Source of the DNA: CAUYXJ01 sp963577065
GTDB lineage: Bacteria > Chloroflexota > Dehalococcoidia > Tepidiformales > Tepidiformaceae
Length of the DNA stretch: 17,723 nt
Direction: 5' to 3'
NCBI GenBank assembly: GCA_963577065.1
Contig: CAUYXJ010000061.1
Coordinates: 1-17,723 of the forward strand
Of the stretch, positions 1-6,118 are shown in pieces. Each line of letters starts with the position of its first letter. Position 1 is the first letter of the stretch. The notes below the pieces were generated by a model that saw only the letters and a program-made list of their open reading frames with translations, was not told the DNA's origin and made no database searches. The translations under genes were made by a program, and so were the position numbers.

Positions 1-290
1 CTCCCCCCACGCTCGTCTGCTACGCCTTCGCGGCCTGACGGCCGCTTCGTCTCCGCGCTCGCTTAGAGCTCGCTGCGCTCGACCCAACCCCGGCCCATCC
101 ACCCCGTCGCTCGTCTGCTACGCCTTCGCGGCCTGACGGCCGCTTCGTCTCCGCGCTCGCTTTCAAGCTCGCTGCGCTCGGGCCCCCCGCCACCACCCCA
201 CCCGCGCTCGTCTGCTACGGCTGGGCGTCCTGACGGCCGCTTCGTCTCCGCGCTCGCTTGGAGCTCGCTGCGCTCGGGCCCAGCCCGTCG
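1..290. repeat. Tandem ~98-bp repeat array 1 (three units)
   Basis: Three copies of a ~72-bp core lie at about 10-81, 108-180 and 205-276, spaced 97-98 bp apart and separated by ~25 bp of more variable C-rich sequence. Each core reads CGCTCGTCTGCTACG at its left end and GAGCTCGCTGCGCTCG at its right end. The first two units contain the perfect hairpin GCGGCC-TGAC-GGCCGC. The third unit has diverged in the left arm. The reverse complement of the core recurs at 2158-2467. I see no convincing gene in this stretch. A minus-strand open frame runs through the units, but it is explained by the repeat composition. Confidence 0.9.
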
Positions 291-300
291 GCACCCGCGG

Positions 301-306
301 TACGCT
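301..306 (+). promoter_or_regulatory. -10-like box TACGCT
   Basis: TACGCT ends 6 nt before an in-frame GTG at 313. The same spacing recurs in front of several other genes in the window. If transcription starts near 313, then either the pyrophosphatase-like protein starts at GTG 313 from a leaderless mRNA with a 42-residue extension, or the more likely GTG 439 start has a ~126-nt leader. No clear -35 hexamer is visible. Confidence 0.4.
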
Positions 307-438
307 AATGCCGTGCAGCCGATCCGCGGCGACTGTGTAGCCTCCGCCGCCTGCCGCCTAAGTGGCGGGCGACACGCAGATCCCGACCCAGCGCGGGCGA
401 CGGCCCCGCCCGCGCAGCGGAAGGGCAGGGCGCTAGCG

Positions 439-789
439 GTGGACGCGAACCTCCGCCTCGGCGACTGGGTCGGACGCCGTATCCAAGTGGAGATCGACAG
501 GCCGTTGGGCAGCCGCCACCCGACGGAGCCCGACATCGTCTACGCGGTCAACTACGGCCTCGTACCCGGCACGCTGGCCCCCGATGGGCACCTGCTCGAT
601 GTCTACGTTCTCGGCGCGGAGGAGCCGCTGGTTCAGTGTGAAGCGACCGTGATCGCCATCATCCGCTGGCGGGACGACATCGAGGACAAGCTGGTCGCAG
701 CAGTGAGCGGCACCTGGGACGCAGCCGCGATTGAGGCGGCGACGGAGTTCCAAGAGCGCTTCTTCGACTCCTGGGTGGAACTGCCGTAG
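439..789 (+). CDS. Small inorganic pyrophosphatase-like protein
   Basis: About 116 residues. The pattern V-x-V-E-I-DRPLGSRHP, followed by Y-x-V-NYG-x-V-PGT and DGHLLDVYVLG, matches the short stand-alone inorganic-pyrophosphatase-like proteins of Firmicutes and Chloroflexi (about 110-130 aa), not the ~170-aa classical enzyme. Classical family I PPases have three metal-ligand aspartates in DGDPLD. Here only the outer two Asp of DGHLLD remain, so true PPi hydrolysis is uncertain. I chose GTG 439 because family similarity begins right after it and an AGGG lies 8 nt upstream. The in-frame GTG at 313 would add 42 residues rich in codons that are rare in this genome, with no family resemblance. The gene sits between repeat array 1 and an acyl-CoA dehydrogenase on the same strand, 116 bp upstream of it. 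Confidence 0.75.
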   Translation: MDANLRLGDWVGRRIQVEIDRPLGSRHPTEPDIVYAVNYGLVPGTLAPDGHLLDVYVLGAEEPLVQCEATVIAIIRWRDDIEDKLVAAVSGTWDAAAIEAATEFQERFFDSWVELP

Positions 790-819
790 GGACGCCGTCT
801 CGCTGGGCCCGGAGCCGCG

Positions 820-828
820 TGCTAGACT
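820..828 (+). promoter_or_regulatory. Extended -10-like box (TGC TAGACT)
   Basis: TAGACT at 823-828 is directly preceded by TGC, giving an extended -10 form (TGn). It lies in the gap between the pyrophosphatase-like gene and the acyl-CoA dehydrogenase and would give a leader of roughly 70 nt, consistent with that gene having a Shine-Dalgarno sequence. No -35 is evident. Confidence 0.35.
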
Positions 829-905
829 CCCGCGGCCACCAGCGCGGCGGGTGAGCACGCCCGTGCGTGCGCCCGTTCTGCGCTACCGAAGAAGGACGGA
901 CGACC

Positions 906-2015
906 ATGGATCTGAGCCTCAGCGAAGAGCAAGAGCTGCTGCGTAACTCGGCGCGCGAGTTCCTCGAGAACGAGTGCCCCGAAGAGCACGTGCGCGCCAT
1001 GGAAGAGGACGAGAACGGCTACAGCCCCGAGCTGTGGAAGAAGATGGCCGATCTCGGCTGGCAAGGGCTGATGATCCCGGAGGAGCACGGCGGGGCCGGT
1101 TTCTCCTACCTCGATCTGTGCGTGCTCGTCGAGGAGTTCGGACGGGCACTCGTGCCCGGTCCGTTCATCCCGAACGCCACCTGTGCGGCCTGGCTAACGG
1201 TCGCCGCAAGCGACGCGCAAAAGGCGAAGTACCTGCCCGGCATCGCGAACGGATCGGCCATCCACACGTACGCGATCACGGAGGAGTCGGGGCGCTGGGA
1301 CCGCGAGGGCATCGCCCTCACGGCCACCCAAGATGGCGAGGGTTATGTCCTCAACGGGACGAAGCTCTTCGTTCCCGACGCGAACGTGGCCGACTACCTC
1401 CAGGTGATCGCGCGGACGCCCGAGGGGCCGTCCGCGAACTTCATCATCGCCCGCGACCAGTCGGGCGTTGACGTGACGGTGCTGAAGACGATCGCCAGCG
1501 ACAAGCAGGCCGAGGTGGTCCTGAATAACGTCCGCGTGAGCGCCGATGACGTCATCAAGGCGGACGATGCGACGCGCGCGCGCACTCGCAACATCGCCGT
1601 GAATCTGGAGAACGCGTACCTCGTAGGCCTCGCCCAGAAGGACTTCGAGATCGCCGTGAACTACGCCAAGGAGCGCGTCCAGTTCGGCCGTCCGATCGGC
1701 TCCTTCCAGGCGATCCAGCACAAGGCCGCCGACATGGTGACGGACGTCGATGGCATGCGCTTCATCACGTACAAGGCCGCCTGGGCGACCAGCGAGAACG
1801 AGGATTCGCAGGACATGGACACCTCCATGGCGAAGGCGTGGTGCAGCGAAGCGAGCCGCCGCGTGGTGGCCCACGGCCAGCAGATTCACGGTGGCATCGG
1901 CTTCACGAAGGACTACATCATCCAGCTCTATTTCCGCCGCCAGAAGCGGGCCGAACTCTTCTGGGGCGACGGCGACTTCCACCGCGAACGCGTCGCCGAG
2001 CTGTTGGAGATCTAG
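906..2015 (+). CDS. Acyl-CoA dehydrogenase
   Basis: 369 residues. The family is the FAD-dependent acyl-CoA dehydrogenases, which make trans-2-enoyl-CoA from acyl-CoA in the cytoplasm and pass electrons to ETF. The N-terminal helical domain begins MDLSLSEEQELLRNSAREFL. GWQGLMIPEEHGGAG is the usual turn before the middle domain. AITEESGRWD falls in the FAD/substrate loop. YAKERVQFGRPIGSFQAIQH is the C-terminal-domain signature, and QIHGGIGFTKDYIIQLYFRR closes the fold. HGGIGFT endings are common in the branch that includes actinobacterial FadE and steroid side-chain dehydrogenases, so the substrate may not be a simple fatty acyl-CoA. ATG 906 was chosen because AAGGA (892-896) lies 9 nt upstream and family similarity begins there. 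A frame extending to GTG 867 is open but unsupported. A hairpin follows the stop. Confidence 0.95.
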   Translation: MDLSLSEEQELLRNSAREFLENECPEEHVRAMEEDENGYSPELWKKMADLGWQGLMIPEEHGGAGFSYLDLCVLVEEFGRALVPGPFIPNATCAAWLTVAASDAQKAKYLPGIANGSAIHTYAITEESGRWDREGIALTATQDGEGYVLNGTKLFVPDANVADYLQVIARTPEGPSANFIIARDQSGVDVTVLKTIASDKQAEVVLNNVRVSADDVIKADDATRARTRNIAVNLENAYLVGLAQKDFEIAVNYAKERVQFGRPIGSFQAIQHKAADMVTDVDGMRFITYKAAWATSENEDSQDMDTSMAKAWCSEASRRVVAHGQQIHGGIGFTKDYIIQLYFRRQKRAELFWGDGDFHRERVAELLEI

Positions 2016-2054
2016 ACCCCCAAGCAGCGAGACAAACCGCACGAGCCTACGTCG

Positions 2055-2080
2055 AGACACCCGCCATCCGGCGGGTCTCT
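2055..2080 (+). terminator. Terminator-like hairpin after acyl-CoA dehydrogenase
   Basis: ACCCGCC (2059-2065), loop ATCC, GGCGGGT (2070-2076), plus three further pairs after one mismatch. It lies 40 bp after the stop codon at 2015. The following sequence CTTGGTG is poor in T, so this is a stable hairpin but not a textbook Rho-independent terminator. Confidence 0.5.
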
Positions 2081-2157
2081 TGGTGTTGCGAGGCTGAGGA
2101 AGGTCTCCCTGGCGCGCGACACCGCTCGGGCCGGACCCCACGGCTTTGGCGCGGGCC

Positions 2158-2467
2158 CGAGCTCAGTGGGCTCCAAGCGAGCGCGGAGGCGAAGCGGCCG
2201 GCAGGCCGCGCAGGCGCAGCAGACGAGCGACGGGGTGGGGCGGTTGCGGTGGGCCCGAGCGCAGCGAGCTCCAAGCGAGCGCGGAGACGAAGCGGCCAGC
2301 AGGCCGCGAAGGCGTAGCAGTCGAGCGCGGGTGGGGAGGCGGCGGGGGGTCCGAGCGCAGCGAGTTCCAAGCGAGCGTGGAGACGAAGCGGCCGGCAGGC
2401 CGCGCAGGCGTAGCAGTCGAGCGCGGGGGGAGGCGGTTGCGGGGGGCCCGAGCGTTAGCGAGCTCTA
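2158..2467. repeat. Tandem ~98-bp repeat array 2 (inverted relative to array 1)
   Basis: Units begin at about 2158, 2256, 2352 and 2449 (periods 98, 96 and 97 bp). The first three are complete ~72-bp cores and the fourth is a ~19-bp stub. The orientation is opposite to array 1: for example 2256-2327 matches the reverse complement of 10-81 with only a handful of differences. The central hairpin stem GCGGCC/GGCCGC is kept while the tetraloop varies (GGCA, AGCA, GGCA). The last unit runs into the fmdB-like gene and supplies its stop codon (2465-2467). Together with the hairpin at 2055 this accounts for the stretch 2016-2464. I see no gene there, although translations of the units give open, Arg-rich frames. 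Confidence 0.9.
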
Positions 2468-2758
2468 GTGCGAGTGACCGCCCGGGCCGTGGCTGTGGCC
2501 GTGAGGGGTGGGGTCGTCGACGCCGCTCACTTCGTCGCCGCTGGCGTCGTCTCCGTCGTCGGCGCCGTCATCTTCCCAGGGGGCGGGGCCGTCTCCGGTG
2601 GCTTCCTGCGCCACCCCGACGACCGCGAAATTGCCGATGATCTTCTGCGCCTTCTTGCCGCAGGAGGGGCAGGGCACGAGTTGGAGCACGTCGCTCATCG
2701 GCATCCGCTTCTCGAAGCGCTCGTCACAGTTCGGGCAGAGGTATTCGTAGAGGGCCAT
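2465..2758 (-). CDS. FmdB-family zinc ribbon protein
   Basis: 97 residues. The N-terminal half is the FmdB/putative regulatory zinc ribbon: MALYEYLCPNCDERFE, then CPSCG. The four ligands are C8, C11, C30 and C33. The second half is low-complexity and acidic (Asp/Gly-rich) and ends in a His-rich tail HGHSHGPGGHSH, which could bind Zn or Ni. The family is named after a gene in formamidase/amidase operons and its precise function is unknown; many members occur as small orphan genes. The ATG start has CACGAT 6 nt upstream (2765-2770), a weak match to the leaderless -10 pattern seen elsewhere in the window. The TAG stop lies inside the last unit of repeat array 2, so the repeat edge defines the C-terminus. 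Confidence 0.85.
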   Translation of the reverse strand: MALYEYLCPNCDERFEKRMPMSDVLQLVPCPSCGKKAQKIIGNFAVVGVAQEATGDGPAPWEDDGADDGDDASGDEVSGVDDPTPHGHSHGPGGHSH

Positions 2759-2810
2759 CGCTGGATCGTGCCGTCAGGCGGGCCGCGCAGTCAACGTCAC
2801 CCGCAGTTGG

Positions 2811-3038
2811 TCACCCCGAGTTGCGCTCACGCTCGTAGGGCCCGGATCGCCTCGCCGCCTCGCGGAACCGGTCGAAGTTGCCGTCGTAACGCCGGATATT
2901 GGCGCCGCGACGGACGCCTTGGTGCTCGCAGGCGGAGCCCACGGAGCAGCTCGCACAGCAGAAGCGGCGGGTCGCCATGAAGTGGGGCTCACCGGTGATC
3001 GGGACCAAGCAGCGCTCACAGCGGACATCGTCGGACAC
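2811..3038 (-). CDS. Small Cys-rich zinc-binding-like hypothetical protein
   Basis: 75 residues. C7 and C10 (CERC), then H19, C27, C28 and C31 (CCASC), C37 and H39 suggest one or two zinc sites in the first 40 residues. The rest is basic. The GTG start at 3038 is supported by GGAGG five nt upstream. It lies 52 bp upstream of the FmdB-like gene on the same strand and could be cotranscribed with it. It is divergent from the cobalamin adenosyltransferase gene, with a 95-bp gap. I do not recognise a named family; comparable short metal-binding proteins are common as hypotheticals. Function unknown. Confidence 0.6.
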   Translation of the reverse strand: MSDDVRCERCLVPITGEPHFMATRRFCCASCSVGSACEHQGVRRGANIRRYDGNFDRFREAARRSGPYERERNSG

Positions 3039-3121
3039 AGCGGCCTCCGAGACGCATTCTCCGCGCGAGCGGCCGCGGGGGAAAGGGGCCGGGCCGGGTG
3101 GCCGCCTCGCGGTGGCTCGGG

Positions 3122-3127
3122 CATGCT
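3122..3127 (+). promoter_or_regulatory. Weak -10-like box CATGCT
   Basis: CATGCT ends 6 nt before the ATG at 3134. It differs from the TANNNT pattern at the first base but has the same spacing as the other candidate leaderless promoters in the window. No Shine-Dalgarno sequence is visible at this start. Confidence 0.25.
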
Positions 3128-3133
3128 GCGCAC

Positions 3134-3700
3134 ATGGTTCGCATCAATCGCGTCTACACCCGCGTTGGCGACGATGGCAGGACGGCGCTCGTCGGTGGCG
3201 AGCGCGTGCCCAAGGAGAGCCTTCGGATCGAGGCCTACGGCACGGTCGACGAGCTCAACAGCGTGATCGGCGTGGCCGTCGCGAAGGGACTGGTCGGGCC
3301 ACTCTCCGACCCGTTCGCCATCATCCAGCAGGTGCTGTTCAACCTCGGCTCCGACCTTGCCACTCGGGAGTCGGACAAGGAGCGGCTCAGCGGCCCCGGA
3401 GTCGAGCAGCGCCACGTCGATCAGGTCGAGGCGTGGATCGACGCCTGGAACGAGGACCTCGAACCGCTGACGAGCTTCGTCCTTCCCGGTGGGACCGAGG
3501 GCGCCGCCCAGCTCCACGTCGCCCGTACCGTCTGCCGCCGCGCGGAACGCATCACGATCGCGCTCAGCCACGAGGAGGCGGTGGGGTCGTTCGTGGTGCC
3601 GTACTTGAACCGGCTGAGCGATCTGCTCTTCGTTGCGGCCCGGCTTCAGAACCATCTCGGCGGCGATGGCGACGTTCTCTGGGACTCGCGCAAGTTCTGA
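3134..3700 (+). CDS. pduO: Cob(I)alamin adenosyltransferase, PduO type
   Basis: 188 residues, the usual length for the PduO/MMAB family, which transfers the adenosyl group of ATP to cob(I)alamin to make coenzyme B12. The N-terminal ATP-binding segment reads YTRVGDDGRTALVGGERVPK, followed by RIEAYGTVDELNSVIG. The middle has LFNLGSDLATRE. The conserved C-terminal helices carry FVLPGG, LHVARTVCRRAER and YLNRLSDLLFVAARLQN, which hold the conserved Arg, Glu and Asn of the active site. ATG 3134 fits the family N-terminus; the frame is open to 3098, but the extra residues do not match. Its product would serve B12-dependent enzymes elsewhere in the genome (for example methylmalonyl-CoA mutase); none is in this window. 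Confidence 0.95.
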   Translation: MVRINRVYTRVGDDGRTALVGGERVPKESLRIEAYGTVDELNSVIGVAVAKGLVGPLSDPFAIIQQVLFNLGSDLATRESDKERLSGPGVEQRHVDQVEAWIDAWNEDLEPLTSFVLPGGTEGAAQLHVARTVCRRAERITIALSHEEAVGSFVVPYLNRLSDLLFVAARLQNHLGGDGDVLWDSRKF

Positions 3701-3823
3701 CCCTGGGAACCTAGTGCCCCCTCCACCTTCACTCGCGGCTGCAAGGGTCTGCCGGCCTTCGCGAGCGCAAGTCCAACTGCGCGTTGGTATGCCCAGCGGG
3801 GAGAGGCGGACGCTAAGTTGCAA

Positions 3824-3837
3824 CGGCGCTAGCGCCG
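3824..3837. other. Perfect 14-bp palindrome over the naxE-like stop codon
   Basis: CGGCGCTAGCGCCG is a perfect palindrome. Its central TAG/CTA includes the stop codon (3829-3831) of the minus-strand epimerase gene. It could form a short hairpin at the mRNA 3' end, but there is no T-tract, so termination is unproven. The preceding 120 bp after pduO contains nothing else I recognise. Confidence 0.4.
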
Positions 3838-4605
3838 GAGCCGCACCAGCGGACCCTCAGCGAAGAGATCGCGCGTGCTGATCCCGAGTCGCTCGTAGGC
3901 GGCCCGGGGGATGCCCAGGTCGGCGACGTAGAGGTCGCCGACCTCGTTCGCACAGCTAGGAAGGATCTGGCCGGCTTTCGGGAGATCGAAGATCAGGGTC
4001 GTGCAGGCCGCGATCGCCGGGCTGCTGACGGTGCCGGTCGTCGCGTTCACGCCCGTCGGGACATCCAGCGCGAGGATGGGCCGGCGCGAAGCGCCGGCGA
4101 TCTCCGTGACCGCGGCGGCGAGGCCGGTCGGAGCGCCTTCAAGGCCGTAACCGACGAGCGCGTCCACGATGAGATCGGCACGCTGGAGGTGCTCCTCGAC
4201 GGTGTGCTCACTCGTATCGTGGTCGTGCGGCTCACCGATGCCCGACTCCTCCAGGATGTGGAGCTGGCGGCGTGTGGCGAAGCTCATCTGGCTCTCGACT
4301 TCGCCGAGAATAGGCTCGGTCCGGACGCCCCAATTGTCGAGATGGCGGGCCGCGCAGAGGCCCGCGGCGCCGACGTGGCCGCCGCCCGCGAGCATGACCA
4401 CGCGTTGACCGCGCCCACGGCCCCCGAACATCGCCAGGACGAGCTGCGCGACCGTCCGCCCCGCGTTCTCGATCGGCTGAAGGATGTCGTAATGGAAGAC
4501 TTCCTGCGCCGCGCGCTGGATCTCGCGCATCTGCCCGGGGGTGACCGTGGGCGCGTCCTTGAGCTTGCGTTGGGGAAAGCCGCTGGGGTCCGGCTTGACC
4601 GCCAT
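3829..4605 (-). CDS. NAD(P)H-hydrate epimerase domain protein (YjeF N-terminal type)
   Basis: 258 residues, a single YjeF_N/NAXE domain without the C-terminal ADP/ATP-dependent dehydratase found in bifunctional Nnr. Family enzymes interconvert R and S epimers of hydrated NAD(P)H (cofactor repair). Visible motifs: MREIQRAAQ and PIENAGRT near residues 26-51, a glycine-rich segment GGGHVGAAGLCAARHL (74-89), LIVDALVGYGLEG, LALDVPTGVNATTG with the conserved Asp, and LIFDLPKAGQILP near the C-terminus. The glycine-rich loop normally reads NNGGDG; here the Asn and Asp are replaced, so activity or ligand may differ. ATG 4605 is where family similarity becomes plausible. The frame is open upstream to 4872, but that part overlaps queF antisense-frame sequence. 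It lies 71 bp downstream of queF, same strand. Confidence 0.75.
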   Translation of the reverse strand: MAVKPDPSGFPQRKLKDAPTVTPGQMREIQRAAQEVFHYDILQPIENAGRTVAQLVLAMFGGRGRGQRVVMLAGGGHVGAAGLCAARHLDNWGVRTEPILGEVESQMSFATRRQLHILEESGIGEPHDHDTSEHTVEEHLQRADLIVDALVGYGLEGAPTGLAAAVTEIAGASRRPILALDVPTGVNATTGTVSSPAIAACTTLIFDLPKAGQILPSCANEVGDLYVADLGIPRAAYERLGISTRDLFAEGPLVRLRR

Positions 4606-4676
4606 GGAGCGTGGCCTCGGCGCAGTGGGCGCAACAGCCTTGTGCCGCAACGCCGTGAATTTCTCGTCGTTCGATG

Positions 4677-5042
4677 CTACTCCGGGGTGTGCTCGGCCGT
4701 CACTCGGGCGGTAATCCCACCGCGTGCGTGGAAGTCCCCGATCACCGTCGCTCGGCGAGGGGCGATCGCCGCGATCACATCGTTGAGGATCTGGTTCACC
4801 ACGTCTTCGTAGAAGATGCCGCGATCGCGGAAGCTCTGCAGGTAGTACTTGAAGCTGCGCAACTCGATACACCGCGCCGCGGGAACGTAGACGACGGAGA
4901 TCGTGCCGAAATCAGGCTGGCCCGTCATCGGGCACACGCTCGTGAATTCGGGCGCCTCGAAGCGAATCTCGTAGTCGCGGCCGGGGTGCTGGTTCTCGAA
5001 ATGGTCGATCGTGCCGTCGCTGGCGAACTCGTTTGCTGGCAT
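4677..5042 (-). CDS. queF: NADPH-dependent 7-cyano-7-deazaguanine (preQ0) reductase QueF
   Basis: 121 residues, the short unimodular QueF form. QueF reduces the nitrile of preQ0 to the aminomethyl group of preQ1 with two NADPH, in queuosine biosynthesis. The catalytic segment SVCPMTGQPDFG gives C37 (thioimide nucleophile) and D44. The QueF signature appears as ELRSFKYYL, with Arg where Lys is more usual, followed by SFRDRGIFYED. ATG 5042 gives a complete N-terminus. No strong Shine-Dalgarno sequence is visible. It lies 60 bp downstream of a queuosine-precursor transporter on the same strand, which supports a salvage route: import preQ0 or preQ1, then reduce. Confidence 0.97.
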   Translation of the reverse strand: MPANEFASDGTIDHFENQHPGRDYEIRFEAPEFTSVCPMTGQPDFGTISVVYVPAARCIELRSFKYYLQSFRDRGIFYEDVVNQILNDVIAAIAPRRATVIGDFHARGGITARVTAEHTPE

Positions 5043-5102
5043 CGCGTCAGGGTGCGGTCGGGCGCAGGGCCGCGCAACCGCGCGCGCACGTGACCGGCGG
5101 TG

Positions 5103-5813
5103 CTAGCGGCCGAAGCTGAGGGGGATCGGGCTGAGCTCGCTATCGTCGTCGTAGACGTCCAGGCCTTCGAGGCGCTTCAGCGTGATCACGGCGGCGTAGG
5201 TGAAGGGCGTCGCGACGGCCTCGAAGAGGACCTTGAACAGCCACTGTTTCCAGATCAGCGGCCAGAGATCGATGCCGTCGCGGCCGGCGAACGCGATCGT
5301 GATGAAGATCGCGGAGTCGAGACCCTGGCCGACGATCGTCGAGGCGATCGTGCGCGCCCAAAGGAAGCGGCCCGCGGTCGCCCGCTTCATTCGCGCGAGC
5401 ACCATCGAGTTCGCGAACTCGCCGACGAGGAAGGCGGCGAAGCTGCCGCCGAGGATGCGCCAGGTCTGTCCGAGAATCGAATCGTAGGCCGCCCCGTCCT
5501 GCCAGAAGGGCGCCGCCGGCAGCTCGTCCGCCAGGACGATCGCGAGCACGGCGAGGCCGTTCGCGAGGAACGCCGACCAGATGACCCGTCGCGCGGTGCG
5601 GTAGCCGTACACCTCCGTGAGGATGTCCCCAAAGATGTAGGAGATGGGGAAGACGATGACGGCGGCGGGCAGGAAGTAGTCCGAGATCGGGCCGGAGACG
5701 CCGGAGAAGTCGGCGATCTTGACGGCGACGATGTTCGAGACGATGAGCGCGCCCGTGAAGAGCGCCGCGATCGGCAGCAGAAACCTGGGTTGGTGCGCCG
5801 AGGGCTGGAACAT
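5103..5813 (-). CDS. yhhQ: Queuosine precursor transporter (YhhQ/QPTR, VUT family)
   Basis: 236 residues, integral membrane. The family (DUF165, formerly 'VUT family') imports queuosine precursors such as preQ0 and preQ1; E. coli YhhQ is the known example. Roughly six hydrophobic segments are visible, starting at FLLPIAALFTGALIVSNIVA. Conserved family motifs include SNIVAVKIA, the segment FPISYIFGDILTEVYGYR, and the stretch around WRILGGSFAAFLVGEFANS. A charged segment FKVLFEAVATPFTYAAV ends the membrane part, followed by an acidic tail. ATG 5813 is preceded by TAGACT 8 nt upstream and by no Shine-Dalgarno sequence, suggesting a leaderless or nearly leaderless mRNA. It is probably the first gene of a queuosine-salvage transcript with queF. 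I looked for a preQ1 riboswitch upstream and did not find one. Confidence 0.93.
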   Translation of the reverse strand: MFQPSAHQPRFLLPIAALFTGALIVSNIVAVKIADFSGVSGPISDYFLPAAVIVFPISYIFGDILTEVYGYRTARRVIWSAFLANGLAVLAIVLADELPAAPFWQDGAAYDSILGQTWRILGGSFAAFLVGEFANSMVLARMKRATAGRFLWARTIASTIVGQGLDSAIFITIAFAGRDGIDLWPLIWKQWLFKVLFEAVATPFTYAAVITLKRLEGLDVYDDDSELSPIPLSFGR

Positions 5814-5821
5814 TGAGCGCG

Positions 5822-5827
5822 AGTCTA
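5822..5827 (-). promoter_or_regulatory. -10-like box TAGACT upstream of yhhQ
   Basis: On the minus strand TAGACT ends 8 nt before the ATG at 5813. It fits the TANNNT pattern near other starts in the window. A small hairpin CCGGC-TAC-GCCGG (5837-5849, extended to 5834-5852 by wobble and G-C pairs) lies just upstream. Confidence 0.35.
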
Positions 5828-5850
5828 CTGTCCCCTCCGGCTACGCCGGG

Positions 5851-5922
5851 GGAGTTCAAAGTTCAGAGTTCAGAGTGGACGAGGACGAGTTCAGTGTTCA
5901 ACGCTCAGGGTTCAGAGTGTCG
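5851..5922. repeat. GAGTTCA heptamer-type repeats
   Basis: Imperfect tandem copies of the 7-mer GAGTTCA (GAGTTCAAAGTTCAGAGTTC and onward) occupy about 5851-5876 and recur at 5887-5922 as GAGTTCAGTGTTCAACGCTC. The same family occurs at 6055-6087 and, in frame, inside uvrC at 13822-13944. No gene is evident here; it is the common upstream region of the divergent yhhQ and DUF402 genes. Confidence 0.8.
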
Positions 5923-6054
5923 CGAGGGACGAGCGGGTAGGCTGGCGATCGGTTGCCTTCAGCGGGCCAGCGGTACTTCACGTCCGGCGAAGTAGTGCTC
6001 CACCGCTTGCCGGTGGTGGACGAGAGCGGGTCGCAACCGCCGCAGATCTGAGCG
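5887..6054 (+). pseudogene. Truncated duplicate of the DUF402 gene start and its upstream region
   Basis: This ~168-bp segment is a tandem homologue of 6055-6216. The upstream 62 nt differ at 3 positions, including the same TAGGCT -10-like box. The coding part aligns without gaps from TTG 5953 (against ATG 6119) for 32 codons, with 19 identical residues and 26 of 96 nucleotides different, many at third codon positions. Examples are SGEV-x-LHR and PPQI in both copies. A TGA at 6049 ends it where the duplication junction falls; the intact gene has TGC (Cys33) there. It looks like the remnant of an older paralogue whose upstream part has been homogenised or newly copied. It might also encode a 32-residue peptide, but I consider it a fragment. 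Confidence 0.75.
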
Positions 6055-6105
6055 GAGTTCAGTGTTCAACGCTCAGAGTTGAGAGTGTCGCGAGGGGCGA
6101 GCGGG

Positions 6106-6111
6106 TAGGCT
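6106..6111 (+). promoter_or_regulatory. -10-like box TAGGCT upstream of DUF402 gene
   Basis: TAGGCT ends 7 nt before ATG 6119. The identical box occurs in the upstream duplicate at about 5938-5943. No Shine-Dalgarno sequence precedes the start, consistent with leaderless initiation. Confidence 0.4.
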
Positions 6112-6118
6112 GGCGATC

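Noticed and set aside
1..290. CRISPR array
   Set aside because: Units of ~72 bp with ~25-bp similar spacers and internal hairpins do not fit repeat-spacer architecture; no cas genes are present.
313..438. N-terminal 42-residue extension of the pyrophosphatase-like protein from GTG 313
   Set aside because: The codons are unlike the rest of the gene (several rare ones) and have no family similarity; the -10-like box at 301-306 keeps it as a minor possibility.
1194..2141. 315-codon minus-strand open frame
   Set aside because: Shadow of the acyl-CoA dehydrogenase at 906-2015; composition is that of complementary codons.
2899..3714. 271-codon plus-strand open frame overlapping pduO in another frame
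   Set aside because: pduO has full family motifs in its own frame; this one is a composition-driven shadow.
5814..5860. preQ1 riboswitch upstream of the yhhQ-queF genes
   Set aside because: A small G+C-rich hairpin is present, but the preQ1-I tail and loop motifs are absent and the space to the start is too short if transcription begins at TAGACT.
6046..6054. TGA aligned with a cysteine codon in the DUF402 duplicate, as a second selenocysteine candidate
   Set aside because: Homology stops exactly at this codon and the following frame runs into repeat sequence, so the TGA comes from the duplication junction.
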